64,000 bases of DNA from assembly GCF_050038885.1 (NCBI RefSeq), contig NZ_CP143624.1, positions 186,001 to 250,000 on the forward strand, read 5' to 3'. Shown here piece after piece: positions 34,302-46,400 of this stretch. The number at the start of each line of letters is the position of its first letter. Position 1 is the first letter of the stretch. The DNA is from Myxococcus flavus. Lineage in GTDB: Bacteria > Myxococcota > Myxococcia > Myxococcales > Myxococcaceae. The notes beneath the pieces were generated by a model that saw only the letters and a list, made by a program, of their open reading frames with translations, did not search any database and was not told where the DNA came from. Position numbers and translations under genes: made by a program.

Positions 34302-34435
34302 CGTTCCCGTAAGCCTCGGAAATAACGGGAGAAATCCCGCGTGAATCGTAGAAGTGGCAGCCGGAGGGGTCAAGGTTCGGAGCCAAGACCGCCCGCCTGC
34401 CTATTAACGCATGAACCCCGCCGCGGGTTCTGTCG

Positions 34436-37400
34436 CTACCTGCGCACCTGGACCTCCACGTGCGTACCCACGGCGACGCGCAGCTCACGCAGGTCGTCGG
34501 AGGTGGCGAACACCAGCAGTTCCCGTAGCTTGTTGCGCACCGGGACGCGGAAGGCGGAGCCCGTCTCGCCCTGCACCATGCGGCGCACCGGCTCCATCTC
34601 CCCCGCGGCGAGCAGACCCGCCCGCGCCGCGGTGAGCTCCGCGCCCTCCAGGTACTGACGCACCGACTGGGGCGTGGCGGTGGGCAGCCACGCACGCGCC
34701 GCCTTGGCCAGCGCCGCCCGGTCCGGTTCGCTGAGGCTCTTCTCCAGCAGCCGGCGCTCGGGCTCCACCAGGTGCTGCGCCTCGGCGATGCGCACGTTGC
34801 CCACGACGAGGCTCAGCGCCGCCTGGAGGATGGCCTCCAGCCGCTCTGGCGCCACGCGCTGGCTGAACGCCAGCTCGGAGCGCGCCAGCGCCAGCGTGCG
34901 GCCCAGGAGGTAATAGACCTCCTTCTGGCCCTGCTCGGCGAAGTACTTGCCGCCCACGCGCAGCGAGGCCGGGTGCGTCTGCAGCAGCTCCACGTTGACG
35001 AGCGGCTCGGGGGCTGGCTCGTTGGAGCGCTTGGCCATCCGCTCACGCGTCGCCACGAGGAAGGGCGAGTACAGCTCCACCGCCTCCATGCCCAGCACGC
35101 GCGCCACGTACCGGTAGTGGTGGACGTGGTACTCGGGCGCGGTCGCCACGTCGATGCGGTGACGCTTGGGCACCAGTTGGTACTGCGGGAACGGCACCGC
35201 GTACAGGTGCCCCACCTTCGCGAAGAGCAGGCCCAGCAGCTCCGCCAACGGCCCGCGCGCCTTCGGGTGGAACAGGTGGTTGTGCCACAGCTGGTCGTTC
35301 AGCGGCCGGGGCTCCACCTTCTCCTTGTTCTTCGCGTAGGGCCCCAGCTTGGTGAGGATTTCCTGCTCGTCCTCGCCGGCCTCGCCCAGCAGCCCCGACA
35401 CCGCCTGTGCCGCGAGCCACGCGCCGTCATAGTCCTTGCGCAGCGCGGACAGGCGAACCAGCGCGCCCACCACCTTGCGCGGATCCGTCGTGTTCGGCAG
35501 CGCGCGCCTCAGCGCGGCGATGGCTTCGTCCTCGCGGCCCAGCATCTGCCCCGCGAGGTCCGCGAAGGCCTCCTGCACCGCCGCGTCGTCCGGCAGTCCC
35601 TTGGCGGCCACGCCGTAGGCGGCCACCGCGCCCTCGGGGTGCTTGAGCACCTGGAGGTACAGGTCGCCGAGCGCGCGCCACAGCGCCATGCGCGCCACGT
35701 GCGTCTCCGGCGTCTTGGGCAGCCGGCCCAGCATCTTCGTGTAGTTCTCCTCTAGCTGCTTCCACTGGCGCGCGCCGCCGAGCATGGCCTCGAGCGCGCT
35801 GAAGGCCTCGACGAAGCGGGGGTCCAGGTCCAGGGCGGCGTTGAAGGCCTCGGCGGCGCCCTCCACGTCCTTCAGGTCATCGCGGCGCAGCTCGCCCAGC
35901 GCGAACCAGACGCGCTTGGCCTTGTGCGGCTCCAGCCCCAGCGCGGGGAGCGCCAGCATGCGCGCCAGCACGTCGGCGGCCTTCTGCCCCTGACGCGTCT
36001 CGCGCAGCAGCACGTAGAGCTGGTCCATCACCTCCGGCGCGTCCGGCTGGGACTTGAGCGCGTTGGTGAAGGCGTCGATGGCCATGTACGGGTCGTGCAG
36101 CTCGTCGCGAGCGATGCGGCCCAGCTCCAGGCACACCTTCGCGCGGGCCTCGCCCTCCAGCACGCCCGCCAGTTGCTGCCGCAGGTCCGCGGACTTCTCG
36201 TACTGGCCCTGCTTCTCCAGCAGCGCGACCAGGGCCCGCAGCGTCGGCTCGTGGCCAGGGTCGATGGCGAGCGCCTTCTCGAAGTGGTTCTGCGCGCGGT
36301 CCGTCTGGTTCAGCGCGGCGTGGATGTCGCCGAGCTGCCAGTACACCTCCACCACCTCCAGGTCCGTCAGCTCCTCGCGGTGGTGGATGAGGATGGTTTG
36401 GAAGACCTTGAGCGCGTCCTCGTAGCGGCGCGTCTGCACCAGCAGGTTGCCGTAGCCCTCCAGCGCCGGGAGATAGGTGGCGTCCAGCTCGTAGGCCTTC
36501 TCATAGCTGCCCAGGGCCTTGTCGCGCTTGCCCAGCTTCTCCGCCACGTAGCCCAGGCGGTAGAGCTGGCGGCAGAGGTCGGCGGCGGAGACGGAGTCCT
36601 TCTCCGCCATGGCCATCTCCGCCATCTTCCTCGTGACGATGTCCAGCATCCGCTCACCGGACGCCCAGTCTTCGTGCGCGATGTAGACGTCCGACAGCGG
36701 ACGCGCGGCCTCCAGGCTGTCCGGGATGTGCTTGAGCGCCTCCTGCCAGTAGCCGACGGCCGTGTCGCGGTCCTCCCGCGTCTCGGCGTGGTAGCGCGCC
36801 ACGTCCAGCAGCGCGCGGCCCTTGGCGGCTGGCTCCTCGGTCTGCTCCGCCTCCTGACGCAGCGTCTGCTCGTAGCCGCTCCAGTCCTGCTCCTGCTCCT
36901 GGATGCCCTTCAGGGCGCGGATGCTGGGCAGGTGACCCGGGTCCACCGCGAGGGCCTGCTGATAGGCGGTCCGGGCGCTGCCCGTGTCCATCAGCATGTC
37001 CTCGTTGATCTTCCCGAGCCGGTAGTAGAGCTCCACGGCGTCCTTCGACTGCCCGGCGAGCTCTGCCTCCTTCGACAGCATCTCCAGCGCGAAGGGCCAG
37101 TTGCCGCTGCGCTCGTACATCGTGCCCAGCGCGTGCAGGGCCGGCCGGCACTCGGGGTCCGCGGCGAGCGCCGCGTGGTAGTTGTTCACTGCCTTGTCGA
37201 GCGCCTTGAGCTGCTGGTACTGGACGTTCCCGATGTCCACGTACAGCTCGGCCTGCTCCTGCGGGCTGATGGCGAGCGCGAGCTGCCGCTCGTAGGCCGC
37301 GATGAGGTCCTCCCACCGCGCCTGCGCGCGACGGAGCCGGATGAGCGTCTTGATGGCCTGGACGTTCTGCGGGTCGATGGCAAGCACGCTCTCCACGCAG

Positions 37401-40400
37401 ATGTCCGCGTTCGCGGGGTTCTGGTACTTGTCCTCCCAGATGGTCGCGCTGCGGAAGAGGACGCGAATCTTCTCGCGCCAGTCGTCGCTCAGCTCGAGCA
37501 TGCGCTCGTAGATGGCGAGCAGGTCCGCCGGCTGGTCCAGCCGCGTGTGGAGCCGCTCGAGCGATTCCAGCGCCTCGCGATTGACGGGGTCCAGCTCCAG
37601 CGCCTGCCGGTACGCGGCCACCGCCGACTCGTCGTCTCCGATGTCGCGCTCGTAGACGCCCGCCACCTCCACCTGGATGCGCGCGCGCTCCTCGATACTG
37701 TCCGCGAGGTCCCGGGCACGCAGCAGCGTGGACGCCACGTCCGGCCACGAGCGCTGGCGGCGGTACAGCGCGGTGAGCACGCCGAGCGTCTCGGCGTCCG
37801 GCTCCAGCTCCAGCGCACGCAGCAGCGCGCTGGCGGCCTCGACCGGGTCCTCCAGTTGCTCGTCCCAGACGCGGGCAATCTCGCGGAGGATGCCCTTGCG
37901 CTGCTCGATGGAGCCGGCGGCCTCCAGCTTCTGCTCCAGGGCCACCACGTACTCGCGCTGGCGGCCCCGGCGCTGGAACACGGCGGCGAGCCCGTCCAGC
38001 GCGGTGGCGTTGGTCGGGTCGAACTCGAGAATCTTCCGGAACGCCGCTTCCGCCGCCTGCGGGTCATCCAGGCGCGTGTCGTGGACGCGCGCGAGCGTGG
38101 CGTAGAGGCGCTCGGCCAGCGCGCCACGCGGCAGGTCGTCGGCGACCTCCTCGTAGACGGCGGCCAGCTCCTCGTGGCTGCCCGTCTCGTCGGCCAGGCG
38201 CTCGACCTCCTCGCGCAACGTGTCGTCCGAGGCGTCCAGTTGGAGCGCGCGGCACAGCGCCAGGAAGGCCACGTCCTTCTGTCCCAGCCGCGCTTCCTGC
38301 ACCCGGGCCAGCTCGCGCAGCGCGGCCAGCTTCTCCTCGTCCGTGACGAGGTGGGGCATGTAGCGGTCCATCACCTGGGCATACGCGCGCCAGTCGTTGT
38401 GCGTCCGGTACAGCTCGCACGCGCGCTCGTAGGCGGTGCGGTTGGCGGGGTCCAGCTCGAGGACCTTCTCCAGCGCGCCCGAGGACAGCTCGGGCTTGCC
38501 GCCCTGCCCCACCCACAGGTCCGCGACGGCGAAGTACGTGGCCACGGCCTGCTCGCGCTCCTCCGCCAGCAGGTGCACCTGCACCTTGAGCTCCAGCGCC
38601 CGCACCGCGTCGTTCCACGCGCGCAGCGAGACGAAGAGCGCGTGCACGCGGTCCAGCTCGGGCACCTGGTGCGGCTCCACCTCCAGCGCGCGGCGGGCGG
38701 CATCCAGCGCCTCCTCGCGGCGGCCCATGCCGGCGAGCACCTCCGCCAGCCGCAGCCGCAGCGCCTTCACACCGTCGCTGCTCTCCTGGAGCGGCACCAG
38801 CCGGCGCAGCACACCGACCAGCTCTTCACGCTGGCCCGTCTCGTCATACAGCTCGCGCAGCGTGTCCAGCACACCCCGGTGACGCGCGTCCCGGTCCAGC
38901 GCGGCCTTGAAGTACGGCACCGCCTGCTCCGGCTGCTTCAGCAGGCGGTACACCACGCGGCCCAGGCGCTCGTTGAGGCGCACCACCTCGCGCGGGTCCA
39001 GCGTCACCGCCAGCCGGCCCTCGAGGAGCTCTCGCAGGTCCTGCGGCCGGTCGGCGCGCTCGTACAGCGACTCCAGCGCGGAGAAGGCCTGCTCGTTGCG
39101 CGCGTTCTTCGACAGCAGCTCGCGGTAGAGCTCGATGGAGCGGTCCAGGTCCGCCAGCCCTTCCGCGGACACCTGCGCCATCTTCGCCAGCACCCGGTCG
39201 CGCTCGGCGCCAGATACCTTCTCCGCCTGGAGCTTCAGGATGCCGTACAGCTTCTCCGACGCGCCCGCGGCCTCGTAGATGCCCTCGAGCAGCCGCGCGG
39301 ACGCGAGGTGCTCCGGGTCCAGGGTGAGGATGCTCTCGTAGGCGCCGGCCGCGCGGTCCGGGCTGTCCAGCCGCTCCTGGTAGAGCTGGCCCAGGCGGAA
39401 CAGGTAGCCCACGCGGTCCGCGGGCTCCGACACCCCGGCGACCAGCGCCTCCAGGATTCCCGCGAGCTCCGGCCACGCCTCCAACTGGAGGTACAGCCGG
39501 TCCAACGCCACCAGCGACGGCTCCTGCACCGTGGGATGCAGCGTTCGCGCGCGCTCGTAGTAGGAGACGGCGCGGTCCGGATCGCGCAGCTTCGTCTCCA
39601 GCATCTGCCCCAACCGGAGGCAGATCTGCGCGGCGTCCGCGGCCTCGGCGACGCGTGGGAGTGCCTCCTCGTAGGCGGCCAGCAACTCGTCATAGCTGGC
39701 CGACGCGTCCGCCGCGTTCTCCAGCCGAGCGCGAATGCCAGCGTCGTTCGGGTCTTCCTTGAAGGCGCGGAAGAGCGCCAGGAAGGCCAGCTCCGCCTCC
39801 TCCTGGGACTCGCGCAGGGTGGCCAGCTCGCCCAGGAGCGCCTTGCGCTCGAACGCGTCACCCGACACGCCCACACGCATCTCGATGACCTGGGCCAGGC
39901 GCGTGATGTCACCGCTGGCGCGGAGGGCGCGCAGCAGCGTCTCCACCGCGAGCAGGTTCTGCGGCTCGCGCGCCACCAGCGCCTCCATGCGGCCCACCGC
40001 CCCGGCGTGGTTGGGCTGCACGGAGAGCACCTCGCCGTACAGCGCCAGCGCACCCGTGCGGTCCAGCAGGCGCGACTCGCGCACCGTGGCCAGGCGGAAC
40101 TTCAGCTCCAGGCCTTCCTCGGACGGCAGCAGCGCGATGCGGCGGGCCAGCGCGTCCGCCAGCTCCGGCCAGCGCTCCTGCTGCTGGCAGAGCGCCTCCA
40201 TGCGCTCCAGCGTGGGCAGGTCGTCCGGCTTGAGCTCCAGCAAGCGGCGGAAGGTGGCCAGGGCGCCCAGGGCATCCTTGAGCTGCTCCTCCTGGAGCGT
40301 GCCCATCTGGAAGAGCACGGCGGCACGCCTCGCGGGCTCCTCCACCACGGCGAGCTGGCGCCGCAGCACCTCCAGCAGCTCCGTCGGCTTGCCCTGCGAC

Positions 40401-43400
40401 GCCACCAGACGCACCGTGCCGTCCAGCGCCTCGGTGTCCGTGGGCCGCAGCTCCAGCACGCGCTTCCACGACGCCAGCGCCTCGGCCGGCTCGCCCAGGT
40501 CCGTCTGGATGCGAGCCAGCTCGCGGTACAGCTCGGCACGGGACGCATCGCCCGCCTTGCCCACCACCTCCGAGAGGATGGCGGCGAGCTCCTCGGGGGC
40601 CTCCGCCTTGTCCACCAGCGAGACGCACAGCTCCAGCGAGCGCAGGTCATCCGGCAGCTCGCGCAGCGCGCGCGTGGCGGCCAGGAAGGCCATCTCCGCG
40701 TTCTCCAGCGAGCCGGCGTAGATTTCCGCGATGCGGCGCAGCAGCGCGGCGCGCTCCTGTGGCACGGTCTCCGCCGAGGCCCGCGACTCCAGCATCTCCA
40801 CCTGCTTCAGGTGGTTGCCCACCGCGGCGAAGACGGGCTCCAGCGCACTGGCCGCGGCACCGCGCAGCGGACTCTCCGAGCGCGCCATCTCCTCGAGCGC
40901 GCCCACCGCGCCGGCGTGGCCCTCGCGGCGCGCGAGCACCGTCTGGTACAGCTCCAGCGCGCCACGGGGGTCGTCCAGGCGCGACACCTTCAGCCGGCCC
41001 AGGCGCACGCGCAGGTCGGACGCCTCTTCCTGGGCGCCGCGCTCGTCCGCCAGCTGGATTTCCCGCTCGATGTGCTGGGCCAGCTCAGGCCACCGCTCCA
41101 TCTCCGCGAGCACGCGGCCCAGCAGCTTCAGCGCGTTGGCGTTCTCCGGCCGGATGTCGAGAATCTCCCGGTACGCCTGCGCCGCCAGCGACTTGTCCGC
41201 CAGCGTCTCCTCGGCCAGGTGCGCCAGCTCGAAGAGCAGGTTCACCTGCGTGGACGGGTTCGACTCGGCCGCCACCTGGCGGCGCATGACGAGCGCCAGC
41301 TCGCGGTGCGCGCCCGTGCGGCGGTGGACGCGGGCGATGGACTCCAGCACCGCCTTGTTCTTCGGGTCGCGGCGCGACATCTCCTCCATCGCGCGCACGG
41401 CCAGGTCATACCGCTTGAGGCGGTTGTCGTAGATGCCCGCCAGCCGCCGCCACAAGTCGCCAGCGAGCGGCTCCTGCGCGCCGCGCTCCAGCTGGTCCTC
41501 GTACGCGGCCGCCACCTCCTCGAACGCACCCGAGTCGGCGGCCAGCCGCTCCAGCTCGTCGCGCACCGAGGCCTCCTGCGGCGCCTCGTTGAAGGCCCGC
41601 AGCCGCGAGACGAACGCGAGCGACGTCTGCCCCAGCGCCTCGCGCAGCGTCGCAATCTCCTGGATGTGCTCCAGCCGCCGCTCCGGCGCGACGCCGGGCA
41701 GCAGCACCTCCAGGACATCCACCAGCTTCCGCGTGTCGTTGACGCCGCGGTACACGGGCTCCAGCAGGCGCGCGGCCTCGGCCCGCGGCGCCTCGTGCGC
41801 CATCAGCCGCTCCAGGCCCGCCACCACCTGCCCGTCTCCCGGCGCGAGCTCCAGCAGGCGCCGGTACACCGGCAGCGACTCCGCGGGCCCCACTTCCTTC
41901 TCCAGGAGCTGGGCACGCTTCAGCAGCCAGTTGCGCCGCGCGGCGTCGTCCGTCGCGCCGTCCGCGAGCTGGTCCAGGACGTCCGCCTGCTCCACGAAGC
42001 GCCGCGCCTTCGCGTACAGCTTCTCCAGCGCGAGCAGTCCCTCGGGTACCTTCCGGAGTGCCAGCGCGGAGCGGTACGTCTCGATGGCCTTCGCGTCCTC
42101 GCCCGCGTTCGCGTGCGCCTCGCCGGCCTTGAGCAGCAACCCCACGCGCTCTTCCGGGTCGGTGGAGAGCTGCGCCTGGCGCGTGTAGACCTCCGACAGG
42201 CTCTTGGCGTTCTGCCCCTTCTCGTACAGCCGGGACAGGGCCTCCAGCGCCTGCCGGTCCTGCGGCGCATCCGCCAGCAGGGCCTTCCACAGGCGCGCGG
42301 CCTCCTCTGGCTGGTCCAGGGACTCGCGCAGCTCCGCCGAGCGGCGCAGCAGCTCCAGCGCCGCCGGGTCGCCCGAGGTCAGCTCCGTGGCCGCCGTCTC
42401 GTAGATTTCGGCCAGCACCTCGTGCGAGCCCGTGTCGCGCGCCAGCCGCTCCAGGTCCGGCTGCACGCCCTCCCGGTCCAGGCCCTGCGCGAAGGACTTC
42501 ACCGCGGACATGAACGCCAGCGAGGGCTGGAGCATGTCGCGCTCGTAGATGCGACGGATCTCCCCCGCGAGGAGGGCCTTCTCCACCGTGAGCGCGGACG
42601 CCATCCGCGCCTCCCGCAGCGACACGCGGCGGGCGTGGTCGCCCACCTGCACGAGCACCGGGTCGAGCACCTCCAGCGCCGCGCCGCTCGCGGGCACCGC
42701 CGCCTTCACCCAGTCTTCCAGTGCCGCGCGCGCGCCCGGGTGCCCCGGGTCCTCGGCCAGGATCTTCCGGTAGAGGCCCAGCGCCGCGTTCGCGTCGTCC
42801 AGCACGGTGCGCTGCAGCTCCGCCAGGCGGAAGGAGACTTCACGCCCCTGCGGGCTCTGCCCTTCCTGGTTGCGGCGCAGCGCCAGCGCCCAGGCCAGGT
42901 CCGCGTGGCGGCCGCTCTCGGAGTAGAGCCGGTCCAGGGTCGCCGAGGCCTCGCGGTTCGCCGGGTCGCGCTCCGCGATGATGCGCCACGCGTCGGCGGC
43001 GCTCTCCTTGTCCATCAACTTCGTCTCGTGCAGCAGCGCGGCCTCGCGCAGGAACGCCAGCTGCTCGGCGGGCTCCGGCGACGCGGCGGCCAGCTTCTCC
43101 AGCACCTCGGCGAGCGCGGCCCACTCCTCTCCCGCGCGGTGCAGCCGCTGGAGGGCGCGCAGGCAGTCCAGATTGCCCGGCTCGATGGCCAGCAACGCGC
43201 GCAGCGCATGGACCGCGCCGGCCTTGTCATCCAACTTCTTCTCCTGCACCTCCGCCAGCTCACGCAGCAGTGCGAGGCGCGCGGTGCCGACGTTCCCCTC
43301 CTCGGCCAGCTCGGCGAGAATCTCCGCGTAGCTGTCCAGCGAGTCCGCGTCCTCCGCCGCCTGCCGCGCCGAGGAGCGCAACCCCGCGTCACCGGGCGCC

Positions 43401-46400
43401 AGCCGCAGGGCGCGTGCGAGCGCCGCGAAGGCCAGCTCCGGCTGACGCAGGTGCGACAGGTGGACCTGCGCCGCGTGCCGCAACGCCTGCACACGCGCGG
43501 CGTCGTCCTTCGCCACCTCCGCGAGCACGTCCAGCGTGGCCACCAGCTTGCGGTGGTCCTTGGTCCGCTCGAAGGCGGGAACCAGCACGCGCGCCGCCGC
43601 CTCGCGCGACGGGCCCGACGCGAGCATCGCCTCCAACGCCGCCAGCGCGTCCGGGTCCGAGGGGCGCTGGAGCAGGATGTCCGCGTAGCTCTGCACGGCC
43701 TCCGCGCTGCCGTCCTGTGAATCCTGCAGTAGGTGCGCGCGACGCAGCTTCAGCCGCGCCACCTTGTCCGCGTCGCCGGCGGACTCGGCCAGCGCAATCA
43801 TTCGCGCCAGCGTGTCTCCCAGCTCCCGCGTGCGCCCCGCCTTCTCGTAGAGCTCCGCCAGGCGCGGCAGGTGCCGCCCTTCCTCGGCGCCATGAGAGAG
43901 CGCGGACTGCAGCGCCTCGGCGGCCTGGGCGTCGCGGCCCAGTTCCGCGTTGAGGTCGACGAGCTGCAGCAGCAGCTCCAACCGCTCCGGGCCGCGCGCG
44001 CCCTGGATGCGCTTGCGCAGCAGCCCTTCCGCGTCCGCCGAGCGCCCGACGCGACCGTACATCCGCACCAGCCGCTGCAGCAGCGCGTTCGACTCGGGCG
44101 CGCGCCCCACCGCGGCCTCCATCGCGGTGATGGCCTCGGCCGCCAGCGCGCCCTCCTCCGCCAGGCTCGCCGCGTCGAGCAGCAGGGGCACCGCCACCGA
44201 GGGGTCCTCGGCCTCGGAGGCCAGCGTGCGCAGCACCCGCCCCAGCTCCGCGTGCGCTGAGAGGTCGCGGGCCAGCCGCAGCGCCTCGGCGCGGGCGCCT
44301 TCGTCCTTGGTGTCCTCGCGCAGCGCACGGACGCGGACGTCGAAGGCCGCGCGGCTGTCGGCCAGCTGCTTCTCGTGGATGCTGGCCAGCAGCGCGAACA
44401 GGCGCTTGCGGGCCGCGGGCTCCGTCGTCACGTCCAGCTGCTGGTGGAGCGCGGCGACCTGCCGCTGGTGATCACCCGTGCGGCCATAGTGCGCCGCCAG
44501 CGCCTCCGTCACCTCCGCCGTGCGGATACCTGCGGCCGACAGCCGCTCCAGGCCCCCCACCACCACGCCCGTGGAGACGTTCTCCGCCAGCAGGCCCAGG
44601 AACAGGTCCGTCGCGTCCTCCTGACGCCCCAGCCGCTCCGCGTAGAGCTTCGCCTGGCGCGCCGTCCACTCGTTGCGTTCCAGTTGCGTCTCCGCCAGAG
44701 CCGCGAGCCGGCCCGCCAGCGCCGCCGCCTCTTCGAACTTCGACAGCGCCACGCACAAGGCCTGGAGCCGCTGCACCGCCGCGGCATCGTCCGGCGCCAG
44801 TTGCACCAGTTCGCGGGCCAGGGGCTCCAGCTCCTCGGGCGCGGCGCCGGCCGCCTCGCGCCGGGACACGTCCGCCTCCAGGCGCGCCTTCGGGTCGTCC
44901 GCGAGCGCCGCGGCCGCCTGGAGCGACTTCACCGCCTCCATGGCCGCCGCGTCGCCAGGCGCGTGCGTCAGCACCTCGCGCCATGCGGCCTCCGCGCGCG
45001 CAGGGTCCGCCAGCGGCCCCTGGAGGAGCTGGGCGAGCTGCCGCCAGAGCGTGGCCGCCACCTCGGCCGCGGGCGCCGCGTGCGCGGCGCGTTGCAGCGC
45101 CAGGGCGAGCGCGGGCTGCACCTGCGCCTTCTCCGCGTACTCCACCACCGAGCCCAGCAGCAGTGGACGGCCCGGCTCGAGCTCGAGCGCGCGCGACAGC
45201 ACCTCGAAGGCGCCGCGCGCGTCGTCCTTCTCCTCGAACATCAGCGCGAGCGCCTCGCAGAAGGCCACGCGCTCGGGACGGGGCCGCGGCGCCAGCAGCG
45301 CCAGGTCCAGGAGCGGCACCACCGCGTCCAGCGCCTCATCCTCCGCGAGCAGCCGCGCCAGCTGGAACGCCGCGAGCGCCTGCGTCGGGTCCAGCTTCAG
45401 CGCCGCCTCCAGGTGCTCGCGGGCGGCGTCCGCGTCCCGGAGCTGCGCCAGGCAGAGGTCCGCCAGGCGCAGTCGCATCGCCGCCTGCGTCGAGCGGTCC
45501 TTCACCGTGCTCAGGTAGCGCTCCAGCACCGCCACCGCCTCCGGCGCGCGGCCCTTCTCCAGGAGCTGCTCGGCCGTCAGGCTCGCCGCATCCGCGCGGG
45601 ACGGGTCCACCGCCACCGCCTTCTCGAAGGCCGCCAGCGCGCCATCCGCGTCGTTCATCCGGCCCAGCCGCAGCGTGCCCACGCGCAGCCACAGGTCCAC
45701 CTGCGCGGTGCGGTCCTTGACCTCGCCCGCCATGGCTTCGATTTGCGCGATGGCCGGCCCGAAGTCGCCGCCGGCGCGCAGGGTCAGCTTCTCGATGAGG
45801 GACAGGCCCTCGGGCATGCCCGGCCACAACAGGAAGCACCGGTCCAGCGCCTCCTTCACCTTGCCGGCCGAGCCCGGGTCGTACCAGGCGAAGAGCTTCG
45901 CCACGAGCAGCGACAGCCGCGCCGCGCTCTTCCGGTCGCGCTCCTCCAGCGACATGCTGCGCAGCATCCGCACGCGGTCGCGCCACGTCTGCTCGAAGCG
46001 CTGCAACGCCCGCGAGGCCTTCTCCAGTCGCGCGTTCTGCGGGTCCAGCGCGCGCGCGGCATCCACCACCGTCTGCGCCAGCTCATGCTCGGTGGGGTCA
46101 TCCACCAGCCGCTCGGCGAGCGCCGCGTACTCCTCCGCCATGCCCGCGTCGCCCAGCGCCGCGCGCTCGCGCTCCAGCGCCTCGAAGGCCGGTTGGAAAC
46201 GCTCCTCCGTCAGGAACAACTGCCGCACGCGGCGGAAGACGGCCCGGTCCGGCTTCGCCCGCACCGCGCGCTGCAGGCACAGCACGGCGCGGTCGCGGCG
46301 GAACAGCTTCTGCTCGTAGAGGTCCGCCGCCTTCAGGTAGTAGCCCGCGCTCTCCTCGCCCTGCGTGACGCCACCCATCCGCTCCAGCACGTCCGCCAGC

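Noticed and set aside
35924..43720. A 2598-codon open frame on the + strand opposite gltI, and other long opposite-strand frames (for example 6458-9049 and 464-2155)
   Set aside because: In very GC-rich DNA the antisense of coding sequence stays open for long stretches. The translations are Arg/Leu/Gln/His-rich without domains, whereas the opposite frames encode clear TPR, AAA+ or vWA proteins.
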